From contig NC_082696.1 in assembly GCF_949987515.2 (NCBI RefSeq), positions 57,814,947 to 57,878,946 of the forward strand: a stretch of 64,000 nucleotides of DNA. Direction: 5' to 3'. The position numbers were made by a program, and so were the translations under genes. Shown here piece by piece: positions 1 to 13,500 of this stretch (within the stretch, counting starts at the first letter, position 1; each line of letters begins with the position of its first letter). The stretch is from Delphinus delphis. Its lineage: Eukaryota; Chordata; Mammalia; Artiodactyla; Delphinidae. The notes under the pieces were generated by a model, which did no database searches, was not told the origin of the DNA, and saw nothing but the letters and a program-made list of their open reading frames with translations.

Positions 1-805
1 TGGAACGTCTGTTGTAGCTCTTAGGACCCCGATTATGGTATGAATCATGATTTAATTTCAGCAAAAAAGCCTTACCTAGCGTAATCAATTAGGGTTGTTT
101 TAATTTAATTGTTTTTTAAATTTTATTTAAATTTATTTTAAAATTTTATTTTATATTTAATTGTAATTTTGCTTTCATAGTTATATAGAGTTACAAGGAT
201 GGTGAATTTATTGAGTTTTGTAAGATGGATTTGTGAGATTTATATTATACTGAAAATAATTTTAAGTCACATTTGGGGGTCCATAGAACTACTTCTCTTT
301 CAAAGAAAGAAATTCAGGTTTGTCACATGCATTTATAGAAATTTAAAGATTGTGAATATGTAAGGTCATGTTGGTATAATGCATTACATTTACAAAACAC
401 TTTCAATATGGTCAAACACTGTTCTTATTTGATCATTGGATCTCATTAAGATGAGAATAGATAGAAGAAACCTTTATTAACTATATGCACTAATGAGTAA
501 ACTTAGTGGAGGGTAGTTTTCTGAAAAGGAATGTGCTTTTCAAAATCTCTTCTCTAACCCCCTCTTCACAAATAAACTCCAAACAAAATAAAACACCTCA
601 TCCAGTCTTCTCTGTCTCTGTAAGTGGAACCTCCATCGCTTGAATATTTAAGCCAGGAGCCTGGCAGTTGTTTTCTTCCCCTTTTTATCTTACTTTATTT
701 TTCAACCTTTTAACAGAAGTAAACATATGGTATAATGAATTCCTCTATATCCACCACCCAGCTTTAAACACTATCTGCTCACAGGATATCTTGTTTCATC
801 TAGAC
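1..805. other. USP45 intron, no recognised feature
   Basis: AT-rich intronic DNA. No exon with family similarity and no clear repeat seen. Confidence 0.5.
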
Positions 806-1012
806 CAGGATTTCTCAGTCTCAATACTGTTGTCATTTGGGTTGATAGTTCTGTGTTGTGAGGGGGACTGTCCTGTGAGGGGACAGGATTAGCTCTGGCC
901 TCTAACCACTGGGTGCCAGTAGCAGCTTTCCCAGTTGTGACAACCAAAAATGTTTCGCAATTCTGCCAAATGTCCCCTGGGGGACAAAATTGCTCCTGTT
1001 TGAGAATCACTG
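806..1012 (+). repeat. MER5A-like hAT-Charlie DNA transposon relic
   Basis: Begins near 'accaggatttctcagtc' and ends 'gtttgagaatcactg', with internal text 'gttgtgacaaccaaaaatg' and 'caaatgtcccctggggga', all characteristic of MER5A. The two ends form imperfect inverted repeats. Confidence 0.85.
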
Positions 1013-1074
1013 ACATACCCACATCAGCTTCTCCCTTTCCTCTTCCTTATCTTTTATATCCAATTCGTTAACTG

Positions 1075-1400
1075 CTTCTACCTGAAAATATACATCTGTT
1101 CATTTCTCTCCAGATCCACTGCATCTGCCCTGATCTCTCTCTATTCCTGATGCCATCCAATCTGACATGAGTCAGAGTGATGTTTTCAAAATGTAAATTG
1201 GATCTTATCACTCGCCTGCTTATTAAGCCTCTCGTGGCACTCCGTTCCACTTAGGATAAACTACCAAAACTCTAATTTGAATGCTAAGGCTCTGTATGAA
1301 CCGTCCCCTGCTTATTTCTGTAGACTTATTTACCTCATTTCTCTTGCCTCACCCTATGTATCCCCCTTACCCCATGACTTAAAGACAAAAGTAGATAAAT
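1075..1400 (+). repeat. L2 LINE 3' end
   Basis: Text such as 'taggataaactaccaaaact', 'aatgctaaggctctgtatga' and 'cttgcctcaccctatg' follows the L2 3'-end consensus ('aggataaagtccaaactcc... aaggccctccacaatctg'). It lies 80 bases upstream of the first USP45 exon in the window. Confidence 0.75.
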
Positions 1401-1476
1401 ACCAACTTTATTACCTGATGTGCAAAATTATTGAAGATGCTTTCATAATATTTGCTTACATTGTATATTTTTTCAG

Positions 1477-1577
1477 GTGTTATGAGTGCGATGAAAAATT
1501 ATCAACACATTGTAATAAGAAGGTTTTGGCTCAGATAGTTGATTTTCTCCAGAAACATGTTTCTAAAACACAAACAA
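1477..1577 (+). CDS. USP45: USP45 exon: end of the UBP zinc finger
   Basis: The exon lies between acceptor tttttcag and donor gtaagt. Its first base completes a Trp codon from the previous exon; the text then reads [15 protein letters not shown] and a helical stretch ([12 protein letters not shown]). The CxxC and the following Cys are typical of the last part of a UBP zinc finger, which in this family binds the free C-terminus of ubiquitin. The last base is the first base of a split codon completed at 14223, giving Asn. No preceding USP45 exon was found in bases 1-1476. Confidence 0.93.
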
Positions 1578-4500
1578 GTAAGTTAATAGCAGTTGCTAAA
1601 GAAATTTGTATTGAAGTATGATATTTTATAATTCTTATAAAGAGATAATAAATTCATAAAGAGTACTTTGGATTTTACTGTGACCTCTCAGTACGAGTGC
1701 CATGAATTCTTAGGTAGCAGTTTTGTGATGTTATCTTGTGTTGTATTTACATAACTAATAATGAGAAGCTGGAGAGGATAGTGACTGGATTGTGGGCTTT
1801 TGAATCAAACAATGCTGAATTTGAATTTAGTTTCCACCTAAATTACCTACTGTCTGTGTGCCTTTGACTCCTTAGTTTCCTTATGTAAAAAATTAGTACG
1901 ATAATTCTATCAAGTGGGAATGTTGTGAAGCTTAGGGATGTTTTCTAAAGATTTAGAAATAATGTGTGTAAAAATACTTGCATAGTCCCTGACACATTTA
2001 TGAAATGATATCTGTTATATCATTGGAATACTGTTCTGACGCTAACTACCTGGAATTAGGCTAACCTTGCAGATTAAGGGCTCAGTTCCCCCAAAAGATT
2101 GCCCTTACTTCAGACACCATTCTCAAGCTAGGTGTTCTCAGGACGCACCCGCCCCCCCCATTTCCGACCAACTGGCTACAGGGGTTCCCACTGTCCTCTT
2201 AATTCAATAATTTGCTAGAATGACTCAGAAAACACTGGAAAGTGCTATACTTACAATTACAGTTTCATTATAGCAACAACAACAAAAAGAAATAGAAATC
2301 AGGACTGGCCAAAAGAAAAGACATGTAAGGTGAGGTCTGGGAAGGTACCAAACATGAAACTTTTCTGTCTTCTTCCTGTGGGGTCAGGATGCCTCACCTT
2401 CTCAGCACATTGATGTGTAACAATACACACAGACTGTTGTTAACCAGGGAAGCTCACTGGAGTTTTGGTGTCTAGCGTTTTTATTAGGGTTTCATTGCAT
2501 AGGCATGGCTGATTGAATCATTGGCCACATGATGTAACTCAGTCTCCAGGATCCCAACCCTCTAATCACACGTTTGGTCTTTCTGGCATGGCTGGCTCCC
2601 ATCCTGAGTCATCTCATTCGCATACATTGTCTAAGGTCCCACAATGAATAAAAAAATACTTTGTTAACATAAACTACCAAGTGTGGTCTGAGGGGCCCAC
2701 CATGAGTAAAACAGACACTCCTGTCACTCTGGAAATCCAAGGATTTAGAGGGGGCTTCTCAGGAACCTGGGACAAAAGACAGCCAAATCCTTTATTATAC
2801 AATAGTAACGTATTATATATTGTACTTTGTTGTCTAACATATAAGCAGTATATAATACACATTAATATAAATTACGAATATATAGGGAAGGAGTTTCTTC
2901 ATTCAAAAATATTAAGTACCTACCACATGCCATGCTTTATGCTTTATTTGATATGTAGTGGTAAAGCAAAAATAGTTTTTACGTTGCCCTCATGAAGTTT
3001 AGAGCATAGTGGGAGAGACAGACAGAAACATAACACATATGTAACTTTGATAAGTGCTACAAAGGAAAAGAACAGATTGCAGTGATAAGTAATAATCTCA
3101 AGGTCATAGTGATCAAGAAAGGCCAATATGGCTGGAGTGTGGTTTGCTGGGAGAAAGCAGAATGTGGTAAAGTTAAGATGTAGGTGGGCAGGTCATGAAG
3201 GATACTGTAAGGAATTCCATGGTAAAGAATTTTTATTTTATTGGAAGTGTAATGGAAGCTATTAAAGTGTTTTAAGCAGAAGAGTAATAGTCATTTCATC
3301 TTTTTAAAAATAAAGATAACTCTACCAAATGGAGAATAGACTGTTGTGGGTTAAGATTGGAGGTGGGGAGATCCTTAAGGAGGTAAAAGGAGGTTATTGT
3401 GGTAGGGCGGGTGAGAGATGAGTAGGGGTTCTGGTGGAGAGTGGGTGGACTCTCTGGTGTCCACTCTCTGGTGGAGAGTGGTGTAATGAGTGAGGGAAAG
3501 TAGGAGGAATCAAGTACATACCTCAGGATTTTGATTAACTAGGTGAATGGGAATAAATGGCCATGGTAATTTGGAAATGCTTTTAGAGCAGGAATTGAAC
3601 TGCTTAGTAGGTGGCATCAGAAACTGAAAAATTATATAGAAATATAGTTTTCAGCTGTATTTTCTGTAGCTCAATATAGAATGATTTTTGGTAGCTGTTG
3701 CTCTGAGACAGTAATGATGAAGACATTGGAGGAGGAACTAGAGGAGGTAAACTCAGGTTCTTTGACAGCAGAAGAAATGATTAATTTTATCACTCATTCA
3801 TTGGAAAATATGGTGGTTATAGGCATTTAATACTTATAGAACAGAGGTTGGTCTTAATGCTGTCTCCTGAAAGCTGCCCATTAGTTTTTTTGGCCATAAG
3901 AAGAAATGTAGGGGGCTTCCCTTGTGGCGCAGTGGTTAAGAATCCGCCTGCCAATGCAGGGGACACGGGTTCGAGCCCTGGTCCAGGAAGATCCCACATG
4001 CCGCAGGGGCAACTAAGCCTGTGTGCCACAACTACTGAGCCTGCGCTCTAGAGCCCGTGAGCCACAACTACTGAGCCCATGTGCCACAACTACTGAAGCC
4101 CACACGCCTAGAGCCCATGCTCTGCAACAAGAGAAGCCACTGCAATGAGAAGCCGACACACTGCAACGAAGAGTAGCCCCCGCTCGCCGCAACTAGAGAA
4201 AGCCCGCGTGCAGCAAGACAGCCAAAAATAAAATTAAAATAAATTTTTAAAAAAAAGAAGAAGAAATGTAGGGATATGATGGCAAGGGTGGCAAAAGTAC
4301 AACTGTAGAAGTTATTTTCTCTGGATTTTTTACGTTAGAGGTTCCTTGAGGTTAAGAACAAAGCCAGTCTGATTCCATTCAGTTTTACAGATTTCTTGAA
4401 TATTTATTATCACAAAGGATGTAAGGTAGGGAGTGTGGAATGGTATGGGAGAAAAACCACGGGCTTTGAGTCAGGGGAGTCTGGCATTCAAATTTGACTC

Positions 4501-7500
4501 TTTCAATCACTAGCTCTGTGACCTGGGGCATATTACAGTTTGTCTGATCCTCATTTTCCTCAGCACTTTCTCCCTCTTTCCCATGGGAAGAGAGATTGAT
4601 AAGACCTTTCCTAAAAAAGTTTAAAAAAGGTGTGAGATTTAAAAAATGATGTAAGTCGAAAAGAATTTGTATTTTGAGTGATGTTCAGAGTCCTTCAAAT
4701 ATTCAAAGAGGGATGCAGTGTTCAATTGAAAGGAACTCAAAAGGAATCGTGGAGGAGCTGGCTTCCAAGCCGACCCTTAAAGGATGAACTTGAGTAGGTA
4801 GAGAGGAGAGAAGAAATCATTTCAGGTTCCGGGAAGGAAACACCAATGGAAGCTTTAATTGTGTTTATGCAACCATGGGTAGCACCTGGAATGGGGGAAA
4901 CAGGTTCTTGAAGGAGTTTGAGAGTGTGTAGAGCCTTTAAAGTTAGGGTGAGACAGGGCTTACCTGGTGGCGCAGTGGTTGGGAGTCCGCCTGCTGACGC
5001 AGGGGACGCGGGTTCATGCCCCGGTCCGGGAGAATCCCGCGTGCCGCGGAGCGGCTGGGCCCGTGAGCCATGGCCGCTGAGCCTGCGCGTCTGGAGCTTG
5101 TGCTCCGCAGCGGGAGAGGCCACAGCGGTGAGAAGCCCACGTACTGCAAGAAAAAAAAGTTAGGGTGAGACATAGTTCTGAATCCAGGGTTTCCAGAAGT
5201 TCTAGGGCAAAATGTTAGTATCTTTGTGTTCCAAGTTACAGCAGCTCTCAGGCAAGTTTGACTTAAAATAATATCCCTTGGTATTTTAGAAGTAAGTTTT
5301 TTGGGATAGTAATATTTTTATAAGATACTTTACAAATCAAATATGAAAGTTGCTATTGAGGTTTGTAAGAATGCTGGATATGATTATATAGCTATTTTAA
5401 ATGATAATCGAGAAGATTGTAGAAATGTAAAAATGTCTGTATATGGTAATTCAGAAAGACTATGAAACTGTATATATTGTTTTCAAATCGCAGGATGAGA
5501 GTGATTTAAATGGAGCCTTTTTATATTTTGCATTAAGTAAAAATAACTACTGAGAGGAAAGCCTGTACCTGTACCTTAAACATGTTTTTAAGTTGTACGA
5601 TGCCTGGGCTAATTTCACGTCTGATATATCTAATTCAGCTTCTCTGCTCAGTGAATCTCAACTTTTGTTCCCAGTAGCCCTTTAGACTCTTAAAAAATTA
5701 TTGAGGACTTAAAGAGCTTTGGTTAGGTAGGGTATATCTATTAATATTTATCATATTAGAAATTAAATATAAAAAATTAGAATATTTATTAATTTACTGA
5801 AAAATAGCTGTAATTCCATTACATGTTAACACAAATAACATATTTTTAGAAAAGATAACGGTTTCCAAAACAACACAAACCTAATGAGTGGCATTGTTTT
5901 ACATTTTTCCAAATCTCTTGATCGTCTGGCTTAATAGAAACAGCTGGATTCTCATATCTACTTCTGCATTCAGTCTGTTCTGATATCACATGGCCTGTAG
6001 CCTCTGTAAAACTGCTTTGTATAATTGAGAATGAACAAAAGTAAGAAAACCAAATAACATCTTGGGCTTATTATGAAAATATCTTGGAGCTTAAGGACAC
6101 CCAAAAGGGGGGGCTTGTCTTCAGATACACTTTGAGAACTGCTAAACTAGCACATTTCTGTCTTTATAGTTTCTGTCTTCAGTCTTTCTTGCCCTAAGGC
6201 TCAGCTCAGATCCTACTTCAGTGACACTTTCCCAATCCTTTGTTTTATCTCTTCTTCTATGTAGCATACTTTAGAATCTTAACCCTTGATTTTGTGGCGT
6301 TCAGCTTTCATATGTATCTGTATCTTGTTTATAAAACTGTACATGCCTTGAGGATTGTACCCTGGCCTATATTCTTTTTGATTCTCATATGACTAGGTAG
6401 TAAATGCTGCTGAATTGAACTGAACTAGCATGTGAGCAGTTTTTACTGAGGAAGTAGATACGCTTTGCATTTTCACCAAAACACCCCTGAATATTATCAA
6501 ATTATTTTATTTATTCATTCAGTCTATGAATATACTTGAGTTTCTACCTTGTGCCAGACACTGTGCTAGATATTGGAGATACGGTGGTGAATGAGACAGA
6601 TCTATTTCTCCGTTCCTGCCATTATTGATCTTTTGGTTAGTGAGGGATATTGACAAATCACAATTATAATTGCTGTTTAAATAGTGCTGTGAGGAGCAAG
6701 AACAGGGGCCTGTGAGAGCACTTTGGAGTAGTATCTGATCTGGAGTAGAGGATCCAGGAAGGTTTTATTGAGAGGAAGAGATTTCTAAGCTGGAATCTGA
6801 AGGATAGCTAGATGTTAGGTAGGCAGAGAGGGAAGGGGTGTGTGCTCCAGGCAGAGGAGATAGCCCATAGATGAGGGAGCCTGATACGTTCAGGGGATTG
6901 TATAGAGCTGCAGGGTTGAGTTTTGTGATGATGGCGGGGTGGTGAGAGGTGAGACTCTGGAGGTAAGTAGAAGCAGCTATTGAAGGGCCTTGTAAGTTTA
7001 GAGTTTATCCTGGAGGCAATGAAGAGCCACTTATAGGTTCTAAGAGGAGAAGTGGATGATCAGTTTTGTATTTCAGAAAGATCACTTACTGTACTATGGA
7101 GGTACACAGGAATGCCTTAATATGTATACCTGCCCATTCATATGTCAATATCAATTTATTATATGACCAAATAAAGATTTCTAAGGCTAATGGTTAACTA
7201 AGAGTTAGTGGAATTTTGAGAACAAACATTTGAGGTAATTCTTAGTTGGTTCCAAAGTAGACAAGTAGTGGAATAGCAAGTTTTTCCTTTTTACTCTTTA
7301 AAGATTAAACTTCTTTTCAGCTGTAGAAATGGGCAAATTACATTAATACTACATGACTGGTTTAGGTAATTGCATTAAGCAGTTGAGGGAATCCCAGTGC
7401 TGGTTCCCAGAAGAATGCTTACAGCTGTGTAGATGCCACATCTGATGCTAGGATTTGCTTTAAAAAAAATAATCTCTCCACACTCTCCCCCTCAAACATA

Positions 7501-10500
7501 TACAAGAAAACTAAAAACAACAAATAAAATCCCCGTATAACGAAAAGGTCATATAACACAAGATTGAAAAAGAGCAAGAAAACTTTCTTGTGAGACCCAC
7601 CCAGAAATATGTGTTGTTAAAAGTGGGCCAATATTCTCTGAAGGGCTTATTTCTCACTTTGGTAGTCTAGTAAATGTCATGCAAGTGTTCTACAAACACT
7701 TATAGAATACGGGAATTCCTGTTGAAATTATATCATTGAATATTGGTTTGCTATGTGTGAACTAGACAGATGATAGATAATCCCACATTCTTTTCTAAAC
7801 CAATAAATTTGGCCCATAATTTTAATACTGGTGGGATGCCATTTTCAAAGAACTTAAAGAGAGCATAAAATATTATATTCTGTTAAATTCATCAAGCTTA
7901 TGCTCTTGGTATAGAAAGCCATGTTATGTTGGTTCTTTTGGTTTTATTAAGTATAAGTTTGCTGTATCTTTTTTTTTTTTTTTTTTTTTTTCCGGTACGC
8001 GGGCCTCTCACTGTTGTGGCCTCTCCCGTTGCGGAACACAGGCTCCGGACGCGCAGGCTCAGCGGCCATGGCTCACGGGCCTAGGCGCTCCGCGGCACGT
8101 GGGATCTTCCCGGACCAGGGCACGAACCCATGTCCCCTGCATCGGCAGGCGGACTCTCAACCACTGCACCACCAGGGAAGCCCTGCTGTATCTTTTTGAA
8201 ATAAGAAAGTATGGTACATTTGGGATCTGAAATAATGTATCTGAGAATAAATAATATTGTACCCTTTTACAGTAACAGTTTGTAATGTAATACTTTGACT
8301 TTTCTTTATAAAGTAATACATTTTGTTATTTCCATATATAAAAGGGGTTAGGGACAAAAAATGTTGAACACTTCAAAAACAATTTGTTTTACCTGTAGGG
8401 ATGTAAATCTATGGTTCCTCATCCGAACTACAGAACACAGAGTTACTTGAATGACTGTTTTCTCAGTTCCCCCCCAAAATGGCACTAACTTGTGGATATA
8501 TATAGGGAGAAGTTAATTGGGTACAGTGGGTACCTATGGCATTAGGGCTTAATTTTTTTTGACGAACCCTTTGAGACGGGCTACTATAAACTTTAATAAA
8601 ACTGTAAATTCGGGCTTCCCTGGTGGCGCAGTGGTTGAGAGTCTGCCTGCCGATGCAGGGGACGCGTGTCCGTGACCCGGTCCGGGAAGATCCCACATGC
8701 AGCGGAGCGGCTGGGCCCGTGAGCCATGGCCGCTGAGCCTGCGCGTCCGGAGCCTGTTGCTCCGCAACGGGAGAGGCCACAACAGTGAGAGGCCCGCGTA
8801 CCGCAAAGAAAACAAAAACAAACTGTAAATTCACACACCAAAAGCATCCAGCAATTGATTACATCCAGCTTTTGCTTAAAAGAAGTGGTCTTTTCTTTCA
8901 TATCACTACTAGCATTTCATTAGTGTCTTAACTTGTCACACGTATTAACCTTATCATCCATTGTTATACAGACAGATAGCAGATTATAAGGGTTAAGTGT
9001 GTGGATTCCGAACCCAGACTACCTGGGTTTAAATCTACTCCCTACACATAGCTGTGTGCCTTCGTTTGATCATCATCTTTACAGTGGGGAAAGTTATCGG
9101 AGGAGATGATGCTCTCAGACTTTTTCTTTAAATAAGCAAACTGCAAAATAGGTTTGCTTTCCCCGTGCTTATGAGAAACTTGGGATGTACCAGTGTTCCG
9201 TTTCCGGTTTAACCAAGGCAATTCACAAATACTTATACCTTTGAGAAAAGAGAGACATTTAATATTACTTGGCAACAAATCCACTATTGGTTGTTTTCAG
9301 TTTTCTCCAAGATGAGCAAAGCTGCATCTCTGTGTACTTATTCTTCTGTTTCTGTAGGTTAAATTTTTTGGAATTTCTGGCCAATTTATAAACATCTTAA
9401 ATTTTGATTACTGTTGTTTAGCTGCCCTCCAGAAAGATTATACAAAGGGTATAGTTGACAAGAATACTTGTTTTTCCATGTTTAACTTTGTTTATAGTTT
9501 TTAGGTTTTTTGGTTTGGTTTTGGGGGGGCAGTAATGAAGTTTTTAGTGTCATTGTTGCCAAGTCCATCAGTCTTTTCTGTAATGGTTTTTTAGCCGTTG
9601 GGGTCATGCTTTGAAAGTCTTTTGTACTCCACGTTTATAAAGATATTCACCCATAGTTTTCTGGTACATTCAGGGGTTTTTAAATTTATAACTTAATATC
9701 TTTAAACTTGGTTTAAAAAAATAATTAGAGGCTCTTTGTGTTGGAGTCGTTTTTATGGTAGAAAAATTTGAGGTACTTAAGGTTACTTTTTAGATATTAG
9801 ATAGACTTAGTCTTAGCCAAGTGTGGAAACAGTGTTTTTCTTCTCTTTATTTTGGCTTTGCTGGTGCTTCAGCCAGTTTTCTGTCTTATAAGACTTGAGT
9901 TATGTACAAAGCCCATCAGGTCTGCTCAATTAACCAGCTACTCTTTGAGTACTCAGATTATAGGCTTAAAGATATATATAAGACCTATAAAAGACCTATA
10001 AAAAGATAGGGATATAAAAGACCTATAAAAAATTTATCTAGAATGCCTGAAGTTTCCTCTTAATCTTCTTTGCATTCTGGGGTCTATGTTATTTTATTAC
10101 ATAAGTGCAATACTTGATGACAGTGTTGGTAATATAAAGGAGATAAGTAAGGTGAGATAATGATATAATATTTATATATTTTATTATAAATATATCTTAC
10201 ATATATTATATTTATATATGTGATATATATTATTAATAACCTTCTAACCCCGAAATTCTGTGAAGATTCTTTTTAATTACAGGCATTTCATGGGTTCAGG
10301 TAAAACTTGAGGAAAACAAAACAAATGATCAAAATTTTGTATAGTTTATCTTTTTTGTTATTGCTGTAGCAGCTTTGTCCTTTTAATTATATCATACTTC
10401 AAAACATCTTGAAGTTCAGTCCTTAGTGCATTCATTCTGTGTTTGTAAAGGAAGAGTTCTTAAAGTGAATATGATCTAAAATCACTGCCATATTAAGAAA

Positions 10501-13500
10501 GCTTTGCTGTCTCTAAAGACAAAATGATCAATAATTATTCTTCATTGGAAGTAATAAATTGCATTTTATTAAAACACATACCTGTTTGTAGGTCAGATAA
10601 TTGAGAGACTGATTCAAACATGCTTGTTTTAAACTAGAATCTTAAACTCTCAGCTGACAGTTTCTTAGTGAGCAAATGTACATAAATACTTAGTTTCTAA
10701 AAGTTTTACCAAGGTGTTATCATGAATGTAAGGCTTAATATCTCTATGCTGTTCTATATGTCCTTATACTCTAGTCATAAATCATAGGCAATTAGTTATA
10801 AATAATTACAGATAGTGGTTCATATAGTACCTGGTACACAGTGGACATTTGATAAATCAATTTTATTTGAGTTGTTACATTTTATAAACATGCTACTTAG
10901 TATTAAGAAAATGAAAAAATTGCACTTTAAGATACATATAAATAGTTCTTAGAAAATGTCATTCTATTTTCTAGTTATATTATCTGATTTATTTAATGTT
11001 CAAGTCTAATAGCATAATTAATTTTGAGCATATTCTCACAGACTTAATAAATGTAAAAGTCAACAAACAGACCCTTGCCACTTGTGTGAAGTGGCTATTT
11101 AACCATGAAATAAACTATTTTTATTGCCATTGCCCCGTGGATATGTTCTTTCTGGCAGTGCTGTCCATATTTGGTGGCTATATGCATGGAGAGCCAGGTG
11201 GTGCTGAAAAGCATCGCACAGTGAAGCGTGGATATATCTAGGTTTGACATTTGTCATCCCTTACTGCTGCAGGGAAGGGTAAAATCTGTTTTTCCATATG
11301 CTTACACTTTTTTTGCCTGCAGTTTTGACCAGATGGTCTTATGAACATTGTTTACTTTAGGATGCTATCCCAGATGTTTTGAAAACTGATGGGTAAATGT
11401 GGTACACAGATACATAAATCATTTGCATATTATGGTTTAAAAAATGCTATTTGGTCTTATAAGACTAAAATATAATTTATTTCTGGAAGTATTTTTCCAA
11501 GTGAATAATAAATATATATTTATGATATATATTTATATATAGTTAATATAATCTATATAATTTATTTTCCCCAACGACTCTGTTTTCATATTAATAAGCT
11601 AAAAAATATTATGGCAACATTTATTAAGGATGTTAACGAAAGGAAATACTTTTGAGAAGGCATGTTTGTTTGTGGTTGCATATACTCAAATCTGTAAGAA
11701 TCTTTCCTGCTAGTTTTTGTAATTCTTCTCATTGTGCATAAATCACTGAAGAGAAATTACCTGGCAAAATGACAACGGATTTATAATCAAAAGATTATCA
11801 TTATAACCTTGGGCAAATCACTTAACCTGTTGGAAACTGAGTTTTGTTAGCGTAATATCAGAGTAACAGCCTTGCCCCAAAAGATGGAGCACTGCTTGGA
11901 TTTAATTACTCTTTCATCTTAAATCTCTTACAAATCACTGTGAAACCATCTAGTGGCAACAGCTATAATGTGAGCCTGAAACCGGCTAATTCTGGGCTTT
12001 AGTTAGAATCTCAGATATAATTAAGAGGTGCATTGCTCTCGTTTGCAAACCCAGCCAGGATCTGTATGGGGCTTCCTCTTGTTTGTGTAGTGCTTCTTAC
12101 GCACTGGCTGGCTTTTTTCATTTGCTTTTACATTCCCTTGTAGGTTTGAAGACTGTCTGGCCTTTTCCTGCTTTTCCTTTTTTCTGTGCCTGGACTCTGC
12201 ACCTCAGTGACCTTCTCCATTGATTGTACCAGCCTTTGTCCCCAAGCTCTGTAATGGGGTTTAATTTTTATCACTTATTTTATTATCTGGAGGACAGGAG
12301 AAGAGATCTATTTTGCTAGTGCTTTTCTCTGTTAACTCAGAATTCTAGGGTTGGGCGTTAAAAACAGCTCTTCATTATCTAGACAACAGATATCCAGTAA
12401 CAACCAATAATGTTTAAAGAATAAACAAACAGGAATAAAGGAGAAAAACAGGTAATAGAGTTTATGATAAAATATTGCATCACAGGATAAAAGTTAAGAG
12501 TTGAAAGAAAATTTTTTTCCTTGTAATAGATTTGCTTAATGAAAGAAACATCTGAGAAACCACCAATTTATTTCTCTCAATGAGAGGTTTCCACGTGTCA
12601 GAAAGAAAAGCCAGGATCATGAAAACCACAAAGTCAATGTAAAAGGCAAAACTCATATTAGCAATTCAGAAAATCCAGTTAGAAATGAGATAAACTTGAG
12701 GGGAACACCTCCAGAAAATATAGGAAATGATAAAAGAGAGAAAAGTGAGAGCAGATAAACAGGGGACATGAAGGATAGTTCTTGAAGATACGGATTTTGG
12801 CACAAATAATTTCGGGGGCCTCTCTGGGCTGTTTTTCACGCTCTTAAATAGTGCTTAGCATGCCAGGTGCTTTGCAAAGCAAATTTAACTCATTTGGGCC
12901 TTCCCTGGTGGCACAGTGGTTAAGAATCCACCTGCCAATGCGGGGGACACAGGTTTGAGCCCTGGTCTGGGAAGATCCCACATGCCTCAGAGCAGTTAAG
13001 CCCGTGCGCCACAACTACTGAGCCTGTGCTCTAGAGCCTGTGAGCCACAACTACTGAGCCCACGTGCCAAAACTACTGAAGCCTGTGCGCCTAGAGCCCA
13101 TGCTCCGCAAGAAGAGAAGCCACTGCAATGAGAAGCCCACGCACTGCAGCGAAGAGTAGCCCCTGCTCGCCGCAACTAGAGAAAGCCCGCATGCAGCAAC
13201 GAAGACCCAATGCAGCCAAAAATTTAAAAATAAATAAATAAATTTATTTTAAAAACATTTAGCTCATTTAATCCTTATGAAAACCGTGTGAGGGCTTCCC
13301 TGGTGGCGCAGTGGTTAAGAATCCACCTGCCAATGCAGGGGACATGGGTTCGAGCCCCGGTCTGGGAAGATCTTCTTTTTATTAGTTGGGCAGACTAATT
13401 TTTATTATCAGGGCAGACTCATTCTCATTTTGTTCAGTGAATAATAATTTATCAGTACCCTTCTTTATTTTGATATTCAAATTGTTCCAGATTGGACCAC

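Noticed and set aside
1..1476. An upstream USP45 exon (first part of the UBP zinc finger)
   Set aside because: Searched for the Cys-rich text expected before 1477; none found, so those exons are outside the window.
3950..3975. tRNA gene, from B-box-like 'gggttcgagccc' sequences here and at other SINE heads
   Set aside because: These are the tRNA-derived heads of SINEs; no cloverleaf with a proper acceptor stem or anticodon arm was found.
4737..5173. A 128-codon minus-strand frame and overlapping plus-strand frames
   Set aside because: Their recognisable part is SINE sequence (4956-5159); the rest shows no family similarity.
10996..11241. An 81-codon frame with a [20 protein letters not shown] end
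   Set aside because: Looks gene-like at the end but matches nothing I know and lacks splice or promoter signals; possibly an old repeat.
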